Below, in pieces: positions 1 to 5,412 of a stretch of 5,645 nucleotides of DNA (the first letter of the stretch is position 1; each line of letters opens with the position of its first letter). A program made the position numbers and the translations under genes. Location of the stretch: positions 1 through 5,645 of the forward strand of contig JAGGUU010000169.1 of assembly GCA_021158305.1 (NCBI GenBank), read 5' to 3'. The notes under the pieces are model-generated. The model saw nothing but the letters and a program-made list of their open reading frames with translations. It made no database searches and was not told the origin of the DNA. The stretch is from Candidatus Bathyarchaeota archaeon (GTDB lineage: Archaea; Thermoproteota; Bathyarchaeia; Bathyarchaeales; DTEX01).

Positions 1-734
1 CTTGATTCTCCAACGCCGGCAACAGCTACTCCTCCTTTCTTCACTATTGTTCTGAAGTCCGCGAAGTCTAGGTTAATGAGGCTCGGAGCCGCTATGATCT
101 CTGTTATTCCCTTTATCATATTTGCGAGTACGCTATCACCTACTTTGAAGGCTTCATTTATTGGGAGATGCGGAACCATCCTCATTAGCTTGTTGTTATC
201 TATGACTATTACGGTGTCGCATTCTCTTCTCATCTCAGTCAAGCCTTTAATAGCATAGGCTATTCTTCCCTTCTCGATCTTGAAGGGCATCGTGACGACG
301 CCTACAACTATTGCTCCTTTCTCACGTGCCATTCGAGCGATGACTGGTGAGGCTCCGGTGCCTGTTCCACCTCCCAGGCCAGCGGTGATAAATGCGATGT
401 CTACGCCTTCTAAGATCTTCTCCACATGCTTAGCCGACTCCATAATTGCGGCTTTTCCGATTTCCGGATCTCCTCCGGAGCCTAGTCCATGCGTTAATTT
501 TTCACCTATCAAGATCTTCTGGTGTGCATGTGTAACCTTTAGATGCTGCATATCTGTGTTTATAGCTACGCACTCAGCACTTATATCTCCGGATTCCATC
601 AATCTATTCACTGTGTTGTTGCCAGCTCCGCCAACGCCTAAGACCATTATTCGGCAATGACCTGGATCCTGGATTCCGTAGGAAACAGCTTCTTCCCACA
701 TGAATTGAAAAGCCCTATCAGCTATCCTTGGCAT
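1..734 (-). CDS. ftsZ2: Cell division protein FtsZ, FtsZ2 type (C-terminus cut by window edge)
   Basis: Tubulin-like GTPase that polymerises into the cytoplasmic division ring. The first 244 residues are visible; the C-terminal domain and stop lie beyond position 1. A short N-terminal extension (about 26 residues) leads into the nucleotide-binding loop GVGGAGNNTVNRL (33-45), then AINTD (57-61), the tubulin signature GLGGGTGTG (119-127), and the T7 catalytic loop NLDFADF (221-227), whose aspartates complete the GTPase site of the next subunit. The family places it with FtsZ2 rather than FtsZ1: NTDMQHLK, VIDNNKL and PSLINLDFAD resemble haloarchaeal FtsZ2 as I remember it. ATG 734 is chosen because a purine-rich GGGGAAGAGAGAAGG directly precedes it and the extension length is normal. 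It overlaps the upstream small gene by 17 bases in another frame, so the two are co-transcribed and probably translationally coupled. Identity as FtsZ is near certain; the FtsZ2 assignment is strong but made from memory. Confidence 0.96.
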   Translation of the reverse strand, partial: MPRIADRAFQFMWEEAVSYGIQDPGHCRIMVLGVGGAGNNTVNRLMESGDISAECVAINTDMQHLKVTHAHQKILIGEKLTHGLGSGGDPEIGKAAIMESAKHVEKILEGVDIAFITAGLGGGTGTGASPVIARMAREKGAIVVGVVTMPFKIEKGRIAYAIKGLTEMRRECDTVIVIDNNKLMRMVPHLPINEAFKVGDSVLANMIKGITEIIAAPSLINLDFADFRTIVKKGGVAVAGVGES

Positions 735-882
735 CCTTCTCTCTTCCCCAGAGTTCACTTGAGATCAAATCTCGTATGGCTACTCTGATTGCTTCTGCTC
801 TATGCGGATAATAACGTCTCTCAACGAGTTTATCAAGAGCTTCCAAGTATGGCTCAGGAAGATATATCGTTATGAGCTTCAT
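718..882 (-). CDS. cdrS: Small ribbon-helix-helix DNA-binding protein, CdrS-like
   Basis: A 54-residue protein beginning MKLITIYLPEPYLEALDKL. The N-terminal strand KLITIYLP (2-9) is the DNA-contacting beta ribbon. Helix 1 is roughly 10-22 and helix 2, HRAEAIRVAIRDLISSEL, roughly 27-44, giving the classic MetJ/Arc/CopG fold that binds DNA as a dimer. In Haloferax a short RHH regulator, CdrS, is encoded with ftsZ2 and controls cell-division genes; this copy occupies the same place, overlapping ftsZ by 17 bases. Start choice: an ATG also lies in frame at 894, but a near-perfect archaeal Shine-Dalgarno GGTGAT (892-887) sits four bases before ATG 882, and family members start right before the ribbon strand, so 882 is preferred. 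The RHH fold is visible in sequence; the cell-division role is inferred from position and from the characterised halophile system. It may also regulate its own promoter. Confidence 0.88.
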   Translation of the reverse strand: MKLITIYLPEPYLEALDKLVERRYYPHRAEAIRVAIRDLISSELWGREKDAKDS

Positions 883-886
883 CTCT

Positions 887-892
887 ATCACC
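887..892 (-). promoter_or_regulatory. Shine-Dalgarno site of the cdrS-like gene
   Basis: GGTGAT on the minus strand matches the archaeal 16S 3' end (anti-SD ATCACC) and lies four bases before ATG 882. It overlaps the alternative in-frame ATG at 894, which argues that 882 is the real start. Confidence 0.65.
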
Positions 893-929
893 ATGTGAGG
901 CTTCTTTTCATTGGAGGAAGCCTAAATAC

Positions 930-938
930 GTATATAAT
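930..938 (-). promoter_or_regulatory. Putative TATA box of the cdrS-ftsZ2 unit
   Basis: On the minus strand the sequence reads ATTATATAC. Its centre is about 52 bases before ATG 882, so a start of transcription some 26 bases downstream would give a leader of about 25 bases that contains the Shine-Dalgarno site. No clear BRE is visible, so this is a pattern call only. Confidence 0.5.
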
Positions 939-1024
939 ATGAAATAAATATGCTTTAAACATGAATGTGCAATAACCTTTTAAGTTTTTCTATTTATTTA
1001 GTTCACACCTCTCTCTTATTCATG

Positions 1025-1040
1025 TAAAACCATGGTTTTA
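1025..1040. repeat. Perfect 16-bp palindrome, candidate operator
   Basis: TAAAACCATGGTTTTA equals its own reverse complement over all 16 bases and stops matching on both sides. It lies in the divergent intergenic region, about 50 bases before the rightward TATA box and about 90 before the leftward one. With no spacer it is a poor hairpin, so a dimeric protein site is more likely than an RNA structure. The binding protein is unknown; the neighbouring RHH protein is one candidate. Confidence 0.6.
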
Positions 1041-1088
1041 AGGATTGATGTTATCCTATTTTTTATCGCAATTATCTGAAAAGTGATG

Positions 1089-1096
1089 TTTATATC
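1089..1096 (+). promoter_or_regulatory. Putative TATA box of the methylthiotransferase gene
   Basis: TTTATATC, centred about 31 bases before ATG 1124, preceded by purine-rich AAAAGTGATG that could serve as BRE. The expected transcription start falls near 1118-1121, so the mRNA would be leaderless or nearly so. Confidence 0.6.
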
Positions 1097-1103
1097 AAGA
1101 GAT

Positions 1104-1113
1104 GCCTTAAGGC
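1104..1113. repeat. 10-bp palindrome between TATA box and start codon
   Basis: GCCTTAAGGC is a perfect palindrome lying eight bases after the TATA box and just before the expected transcription start, a position where a bound repressor would block initiation. It is short enough to arise by chance. Confidence 0.3.
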
Positions 1114-1123
1114 TTTCTTGATT

Positions 1124-2488
1124 ATGTTGAAAAGAGAGCGACGAAAAATATCTGAGATTTATATGAATGATTGTTCAATAACACCTCAAGAAACAGTATA
1201 TGTTTATGCCGAGAGCTATGGATGCACAGCTAACAAATTTGATATGGAAGTAATGCTTGGACAGTTGATGAAAGAAGGGTACCGATTATCCGCCGATCTT
1301 GGGAAGGCAGATATCCTCGTAATTAATACATGTGGAGTTAAGAAGCCAACTGAGGATCGTGTCGTTGAGAGAATACGTTACTTGAGTCGTCTAGGTAAGC
1401 CGCTCATCATAGCTGGTTGCTTGCCTCGCATCAATATTAAGGCTGTTCAGAAGGCTGCTCCGAATTTTGCAGTTATGCTTGATCCTAGAAGTGTTGATAG
1501 AATAGTTGATGCGGCGAGACTCGCTCAGGAGGGTAAGCGAGGAGTAATCTTCTTTTCTGATACCGTTCCTCCAAAGCTAGATCTTCCAATTTATCGCGTC
1601 AGCAAGGTAATCGGAATAATCATGATCTCAGAAGGCTGTTTAGGCAACTGCGCCTATTGTTGTGTAAGATTCGCTAGAGGCAAACTTCACTCATTTCCCA
1701 TGGAGACTATAGTTAAGATGCTTAAAGAAGCCGTTTCGGGTGGTGTTAAAGAGATATGGCTTACTTCACAAGATTGTGGAGCCTACGGCGCAGATATTAA
1801 TACAAACCTAGCCGAGCTACTGAGGGAGTGCTGCGAAGTTCCCGGAAGATTCTTGATTAGAGTAGGAATGATGAATCCCCGTCACGTTTTAAAAATTCTC
1901 CCTGAGCTTGTGGATTCTTTCAAAAATAAGAAAATCTTCAATTTTCTTCATCTGCCTGTTCAGAGCGGAGATGATGAAGTATTAAGAAGGATGAATAGAG
2001 GATACAGCGTTAGAGAATTTAAAGAGATAGTCGAGATCTTCCGTAAGGAAGTTCCGAAATTAACCCTAGCTACTGATATCATATGTGGCTTTCCCGGAGA
2101 AGACTCAAAAGCATTCGAAAATACGATTCGCCTAGTTGAGGAGGTCAAACCAGACATAGTTAATATCTCAAGGTTCTTTCCGAGACCTGGAACACCAGCT
2201 GAGAAGATGAAGCATCTGGATGTTAAATTGATTAAGAGTAGAAGCCGGAGGCTTTCTGAGGTCGTGAGGAGAATCTCTTGGAGGAGAAATGAGGAATGGA
2301 TCGGTTGGGAGGGAGAAATATTAGTTGACGAGAAGGGTAGGGGTTCCTCTTGGATTGGGAGAAACTTTGCTTATAAGCCTATAGTGGTGAAGAGTAACAA
2401 GAATCTTATTGGCAGATTTCTTAAAGTTAGAGTTACTAGAGCTTTTCCAACGTATCTAGAAGCCGATATTCTGGAAACCAAGATTTAA
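1124..2488 (+). CDS. tRNA-t6A37 methylthiotransferase, archaeal CDKAL1/MtaB type
   Basis: Radical-SAM enzyme of 454 residues expected to add a methylthio group to t6A at position 37 of ANN-decoding tRNAs, giving ms2t6A. The N-terminal UPF0004 domain has the three cluster cysteines C34 (YGCTANKFD), C70 (NTCGVKKPTEDR) and C99 (AGCLPR). The radical-SAM motif is C172-x3-C176-x2-C179 (EGCLGNCAYC), followed by TSQDCGAYG (214-222), HLPVQSGDD (276-284) and, further on, DIICGFPGE and SRFFPRPGTPAEKM. The last is typical of the archaeal/eukaryotic branch rather than bacterial MiaB. A C-terminal TRAM RNA-binding domain covers about 391-454. Length and all six cysteines are normal, so it should be active. 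ATG 1124 is preferred because the TATA box predicts a transcript starting just before it; a TTG two codons upstream (1118) and ATG 1163 are alternatives. No overlap links it to the next gene, which appears to have its own promoter. Confidence 0.94.
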   Translation: MLKRERRKISEIYMNDCSITPQETVYVYAESYGCTANKFDMEVMLGQLMKEGYRLSADLGKADILVINTCGVKKPTEDRVVERIRYLSRLGKPLIIAGCLPRINIKAVQKAAPNFAVMLDPRSVDRIVDAARLAQEGKRGVIFFSDTVPPKLDLPIYRVSKVIGIIMISEGCLGNCAYCCVRFARGKLHSFPMETIVKMLKEAVSGGVKEIWLTSQDCGAYGADINTNLAELLRECCEVPGRFLIRVGMMNPRHVLKILPELVDSFKNKKIFNFLHLPVQSGDDEVLRRMNRGYSVREFKEIVEIFRKEVPKLTLATDIICGFPGEDSKAFENTIRLVEEVKPDIVNISRFFPRPGTPAEKMKHLDVKLIKSRSRRLSEVVRRISWRRNEEWIGWEGEILVDEKGRGSSWIGRNFAYKPIVVKSNKNLIGRFLKVRVTRAFPTYLEADILETKI

Positions 2489-2494
2489 GAAGCC

Positions 2495-2510
2495 TACTAT
2501 TTAAATAGTA
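2495..2510. repeat. Perfect 16-bp palindrome at a promoter, candidate operator
   Basis: TACTATTTAAATAGTA is fully self-complementary, starts seven bases after the methylthiotransferase stop, and contains or abuts the TATA-like boxes of the next gene. Outer arms AGCC (2491-2494) and GGCT (2516-2519) extend the symmetry loosely. A protein bound here would compete with TBP. AT-richness makes a chance palindrome more likely than for the 1025 element. Confidence 0.5.
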
Positions 2511-2516
2511 TAAAAG
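2500..2516 (+). promoter_or_regulatory. Putative TATA region of the 131-residue gene
   Basis: Two overlapping candidates are visible: TTTAAATA (2500-2507) and TATAAAAG (2509-2516). The first predicts transcription from about 2530, just before TTG 2533. The second predicts it from about 2536-2539, giving ATG 2551 a leader of 12-15 bases. The sequence does not decide between them. Confidence 0.5.
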
Positions 2517-2550
2517 GCTAAAGATTTCATTATTGACGTTTATTTCGCGG

Positions 2551-2946
2551 ATGGGATTCAGATTGTGTGGGGATGAGATTTCCATCAGTTATCATCCTTT
2601 CAAGGAGATAGTGATCTTAGATAAGACTCGTTTCAACTCGCCTGACGATTTAGCACGTTTTGCATCTATAATTTCCGGAGGAAAGCCTTCTGGTCTCTAC
2701 TGGGCTGAAGGAGTTCTGATCTTGTATTTTCTGCTTCCATCATCAACTAATACCGCTGCTAAAGAACTTGTTGAGAAGGGAAGAGTCTATTGGACTATGG
2801 TTGGATATGCATTTATGGAGGATTATAAGCCCGTCATCGAAACGAAAGAAAAAATAATAGTTCCAGTAATTGATATGTCTTCGAATATTATCATCAGAAA
2901 AGTTGCAAATTGGCTGAAGCGTCAAGAGAAAGAGATATCAACTTAG
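2551..2946 (+). CDS. Uncharacterised archaeal protein, 131 residues
   Basis: I do not recognise this protein. It begins MGFRLCGDEISISYHPFKEIV and ends in a lysine- and glutamate-rich helix (VANWLKRQEKEIST). Its make-up alternates beta-like stretches (EISISY, EIVILDK, GVLILYFLLP, KIIVPVID) with helices (DDLARFASII, NTAAKELVEKG), which suggests a small soluble alpha/beta domain. The hydrophobic run near GVLILYFLLP is too short and prolonged by polar residues to be a clear membrane segment. No signal peptide, metal-binding cysteine set or known catalytic motif is seen. It is taken as real because it fills the space between two genes on the same strand with a TATA-like box before it, and its codon use looks like its neighbours. 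ATG 2551 is chosen; a TTG six codons upstream (2533) is possible as a leaderless start. Position between tRNA modification and cofactor genes says little about function. Confidence 0.72.
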   Translation: MGFRLCGDEISISYHPFKEIVILDKTRFNSPDDLARFASIISGGKPSGLYWAEGVLILYFLLPSSTNTAAKELVEKGRVYWTMVGYAFMEDYKPVIETKEKIIVPVIDMSSNIIIRKVANWLKRQEKEIST

Positions 2947-2954
2947 CTTCTCTA

Positions 2955-2962
2955 TTTTATAA
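2955..2962 (+). promoter_or_regulatory. Putative TATA box of the ATP-grasp/mobA unit
   Basis: TTTTATAA is centred 27-28 bases before TTG 2986, the canonical archaeal distance to a transcription start, so the message would begin almost exactly at that codon. It would drive both the ligase and mobA. Confidence 0.55.
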
Positions 2963-2985
2963 TTTAAGATTCCTTAAAGATTGTT

Positions 2986-3885
2986 TTGACGGGATTCTTC
3001 AAATTGAAGATCGGTATATTAACGCGTAACGAAGATTCCTGGTGTTCTATGCAGCTGAGGAGGTCATTTAATAAGCTTAATGTTAAGCCTATGTGTTTTC
3101 GTTTTCAAGATATAGCTGCTAGGGTTGGATTTAAGCCGGAATTCTCAATTAATGAAGTTGATCTATTAGCAGAGCTAAGCGCTGTAATAGTACGTTCAAT
3201 AGGTAGAGGCTCACTTGAAGAGATAATCTTCCGAATGGATATACTTCATAGGCTTCATAGATTCGGCGTGTACTTGTTGAACAATCCATTAGCGATCGAA
3301 CGGGCGGTTGACAAATACTATGCTCTATCTCTACTTGAGGAGAACGGCTTTCAAGTTCCTAAAACGTTAGTAGCTGAAAGCGCCAGCATTGCTCTTTCAG
3401 CCTTTAAGGAGCTGGGCGGAGATGTAGTTATTAAACCTATCTTTGGATCTCGCGGCATAGGCTCTACGAGGATCTCGGATCTGAATATAGCGGAAAGAAT
3501 CTTTCGAGCGCTTGACTTTAATCATCAAGTGCTCTATATTCAGGAGTTTATTCCGCATGGACACTATGACCTTCGATTGCTAGTCTTAGGTAATAAAGTT
3601 ATAGCTTCAATGAAGAGAGTTGCATCTTCTTGGAAGACAAATATAAGTCTTGGAGCAGAGCCAGTGCATTATAATCCTCCTTCTGAAATTAAGGAGATAG
3701 CTGTGAGAGCTGCTGAGATTTTGGGATGTGAATTAGCTGGAGTAGATATTCTACAGACCAGTAAGGGCCCTGTAATAGTGGAGGTTAATAGTCAACCAAG
3801 CTGGAAGGGATTGCAAACCGTAACAGAAATAAATATCGCCGATGAAATTGCTAGGTATGTTCTAAGCAAGACTGGGAAGGATTGA
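2986..3885 (+). CDS. RimK-family ATP-grasp alpha-L-glutamate-type ligase (CofF/MptN-like)
   Basis: ATP-dependent carboxylate-amine ligase of 299 residues. An N-terminal pre-ATP-grasp domain starts KIGILTRN (8-15). The ATP-grasp fold follows: NNPLAIERAVDK with K110, VVIKPIFGSRGIGS with K150 and the glycine-rich loop, YIQEFI with E187, DLRLLVLG (195-202), R211 and N219 (SSWKTN), D254, and EVN (266-268) with the metal ligands E266 and N268. The tail EVNSQPSWKGLQTVT differs from ribosomal-S6 RimK and resembles archaeal cofactor ligases such as MptN (methanopterin) and CofF (F420) as I recall them. cofE nearby makes cofactor glutamylation a reasonable guess; LysX/ArgX-like or protein-modifying roles are not excluded. 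It overlaps mobA by one base (TGATG). No ATG exists near the N-terminus. TTG 2986 fits the TATA spacing; TTG 3004 gives a tidier MKIGIL start. Family is sure, substrate is not. Confidence 0.88.
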   Translation: MTGFFKLKIGILTRNEDSWCSMQLRRSFNKLNVKPMCFRFQDIAARVGFKPEFSINEVDLLAELSAVIVRSIGRGSLEEIIFRMDILHRLHRFGVYLLNNPLAIERAVDKYYALSLLEENGFQVPKTLVAESASIALSAFKELGGDVVIKPIFGSRGIGSTRISDLNIAERIFRALDFNHQVLYIQEFIPHGHYDLRLLVLGNKVIASMKRVASSWKTNISLGAEPVHYNPPSEIKEIAVRAAEILGCELAGVDILQTSKGPVIVEVNSQPSWKGLQTVTEINIADEIARYVLSKTGKD

Positions 3886-4562
3886 TGAAGAGTAAATATG
3901 TCGAAAGGACGGGTATAATTCTCGCTGGAGGAACAGCTGAAAGATTCGGATGCGATAAAGGATTGGTAAATCTTGCTGGAAAACCTCTTATCATGCATGT
4001 CATTGATAGAGTTAAGGATCTGATAGATGAAGTCATAGTGGTTGTTGCGTCATCTAAGCAGAAAGAGGCGTATTTAAGAGTTCTTCCCAAGGAGACGGAG
4101 GTCCTAATAGACTTGGAGAATAAGCATTCTCCCCTCATCGGCGCATTGACAGGCTTTACCCATGCTAAAGGCATGTATTCACTCTTATTGCCTTGTGATA
4201 CTCCATTTATCTCTAAGGATATAATCGAGCTATTGTTCGAGGCAGCATCCAATGTAAATGCCACTATACCGAGATGGCCAAACGGCTACATTGAGCCTCT
4301 CCAAGCGGTCTATCGCACAGAAGCTGGTCTTAAAGCATCTAAAGAAGCGGTCCTTGGGGGTGAGTTGAGAATGCGATCAATGGTTTCCCGTCTCCGTAGA
4401 ATTAGATACTTTTCAACATTGGTTCTCAGAGAGATTGATCGAGAGCTTCTAACGTTCTTTAATGTTAATGCGCCGCTAGACCTAGAGAAGGCAAATCGTC
4501 TTATGAAAAGGATGCAGGGTAACGTTGCGTTTTTCACAAGGTATTTCAAGCGGGCTAGATGA
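3885..4562 (+). CDS. mobA: Molybdenum cofactor guanylyltransferase-like protein MobA
   Basis: Nucleotidyltransferase of 225 residues, expected to attach GMP from GTP to molybdopterin in the cytoplasm. The nucleotide-binding signature LAGGTAERFGCDK (13-25) is complete, with R20 and K25. PLIGALTGF (83-91) and LLPCDTPF (101-108) follow, where D105 should bind magnesium. WPNGYIEPLQAVYR (131-144) and FFNVNAPLDLEKA (191-203) are the usual C-terminal blocks of the family. These favour MobA over CofC, GlmU-like or IspD-like transferases. ATG 3885 shares its A with the TGA of the ligase, and GGGAAGG (3874-3880) is a Shine-Dalgarno site four bases before it, so translation is coupled; a TTG one codon earlier is less likely. 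Its last 8 bases overlap the convergent cofE. No other molybdopterin gene is in the window, so the cofactor role rests on the family alone. Confidence 0.88.
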   Translation: MKSKYVERTGIILAGGTAERFGCDKGLVNLAGKPLIMHVIDRVKDLIDEVIVVVASSKQKEAYLRVLPKETEVLIDLENKHSPLIGALTGFTHAKGMYSLLLPCDTPFISKDIIELLFEAASNVNATIPRWPNGYIEPLQAVYRTEAGLKASKEAVLGGELRMRSMVSRLRRIRYFSTLVLREIDRELLTFFNVNAPLDLEKANRLMKRMQGNVAFFTRYFKRAR

Positions 4563-5313
4563 ACAGGGCTTTCTCTTTAGGCCATATTAATTCGCGGGCT
4601 GAGGTGTTCTCGGATCTTTCGTATGGATATCCTCTTATGATGGCGGCTGGTATTCCTTCATCAGCCTGTCCTATTACAAGCTCGGCTGCTGAGCATAGTT
4701 CATCAGCTACAGCTGTCTGTTTTATTTTTAAAGTATAACCGAAAAGATCTCTTTCTTTTCTTCTGTCACGAATAGGTTTTATTCCAGCAACGCCGATGGC
4801 GATGTTAATTTCTCCTCTACGTAGCGCTCGTCCATGAGTATCAGAAATTATTACGGCTACGTCGCTGCCAGTAATCTCTTTTATTCTCCGCCGGATTCTT
4901 CGTGCAGATTCATCTGGATCTTTTGGTAACGGCGCTACATTTCGCTCACCGGGAACATTCGATTTATCAACTCCGGCATTAGCACAAATAAATCCGTGCC
5001 GAGTCTCCGAGATTATATGTCCTTCACCCATTCGAACTATAGATTTCGATTCTCTTAGAACAACCTCGATGAGCGCTGGGTCTCTGTTGTATTCCGTGGC
5101 TATATTCCTCGCGAACTCTGACGGCTTAACCTCATCAAGATTCACTATGTTTCCTTCAGCCCGTGAAACTACAATGTGTGTTATTACGAGTATATCTCCA
5201 TTTTGGAGAGGGGTGCCCTGTTTTTCTGCTGCTTTACAGATTAAGTAGGCAAGATCATCATTTTCTTTTATTATTGGAATGTCTAAAATGGGAATAATCT
5301 TAATTATGTGCAT
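4555..5313 (-). CDS. cofE: Coenzyme F420-0:L-glutamate ligase
   Basis: GTP-dependent enzyme that adds gamma-linked glutamates to F420-0, giving F420-1 and F420-2. It has 252 residues, the usual size of the stand-alone archaeal form, without the C-terminal reductase-like domain of actinobacterial FbiB. Visible family blocks are MHIIKIIPILDIPIIKENDDL (1-21), VVSRAEG (48-54), ETRHGFICANAGVDKSN (103-119), IISDTHGRALRRG (155-167), AIGVAGIKPIRDRRKERDLFG (172-192) and VADELCSAAELVIGQADEGIPAAIIRG (202-228). D116 and D158 sit in the blocks that hold metal ligands in the Archaeoglobus enzyme. ATG 5313 matches the family start; GGAGAG lies 10 bases before it. ATG 5331 and TTG 5355 are longer alternatives. 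It lies about 100 bases after rpoH on the same strand and converges on mobA with an 8-base overlap. Its presence means the organism probably makes F420. Confidence 0.95.
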   Translation of the reverse strand: MHIIKIIPILDIPIIKENDDLAYLICKAAEKQGTPLQNGDILVITHIVVSRAEGNIVNLDEVKPSEFARNIATEYNRDPALIEVVLRESKSIVRMGEGHIISETRHGFICANAGVDKSNVPGERNVAPLPKDPDESARRIRRRIKEITGSDVAVIISDTHGRALRRGEINIAIGVAGIKPIRDRRKERDLFGYTLKIKQTAVADELCSAAELVIGQADEGIPAAIIRGYPYERSENTSARELIWPKEKALFI

Positions 5314-5412
5314 GCTTGTTTTACTCTCCATATTTCTTTGCTGATTTATCGACAAATTTTCTTTAGTAGTGGAAACAGCAGAGTTAATCAGGCAAGATTG
5401 CTGGGAAGAAGC
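5314..5412. other. rpoH-cofE spacer
   Basis: About 100 bases with no clear gene. On the minus strand it holds no strong oligo-T terminator after rpoH; it does hold a weak TATA-like box and a GGAGAG ribosome site for cofE. Read-through from rpoH is possible. Confidence 0.5.
5343..5350 (-). promoter_or_regulatory. Possible TATA box of cofE
   Basis: On the minus strand GATAAATC is centred about 33 bases before ATG 5313, which would give a leader of about six bases. That transcript would omit the GGAGAG ribosome site (5329-5324), so either the promoter or the site is not used; cofE may instead be read from rpoH. Confidence 0.28.

Larger units (their letters stand above)
895..1123. other. Divergent intergenic region between cdrS-ftsZ2 and the methylthiotransferase gene
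   Basis: About 230 bases with no convincing reading frame on either strand and a strongly AT-rich composition. It carries a leftward TATA-like box (930-938), a rightward one (1089-1096), a perfect 16-bp palindrome (1025-1040) and a 10-bp palindrome (1104-1113). No tRNA-like fold or complete C/D box RNA was found. Confidence 0.8.

Noticed and set aside
280..660. Long open frame on the plus strand inside ftsZ
   Set aside because: It is a shadow of the ftsZ2 coding sequence on the minus strand, which has all family motifs.
959..1025. Inverted pair ACATGAAT (959-966) and ATTCATGT (1018-1025)
   Set aside because: Only eight bases with about 50 between them in AT-rich DNA; expected by chance.
1043..1100. 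Possible C/D box small RNA (TTGATGT, CTGA, GTGATGT in order)
   Set aside because: The spacing between the first box and CTGA is about 25 bases instead of about 12, the C boxes lack the final A, and no terminal D box follows at a suitable distance.
3851..4264. Long minus-strand open frame across the ligase/mobA junction
   Set aside because: It spans two well-identified plus-strand genes and shows no protein family features.
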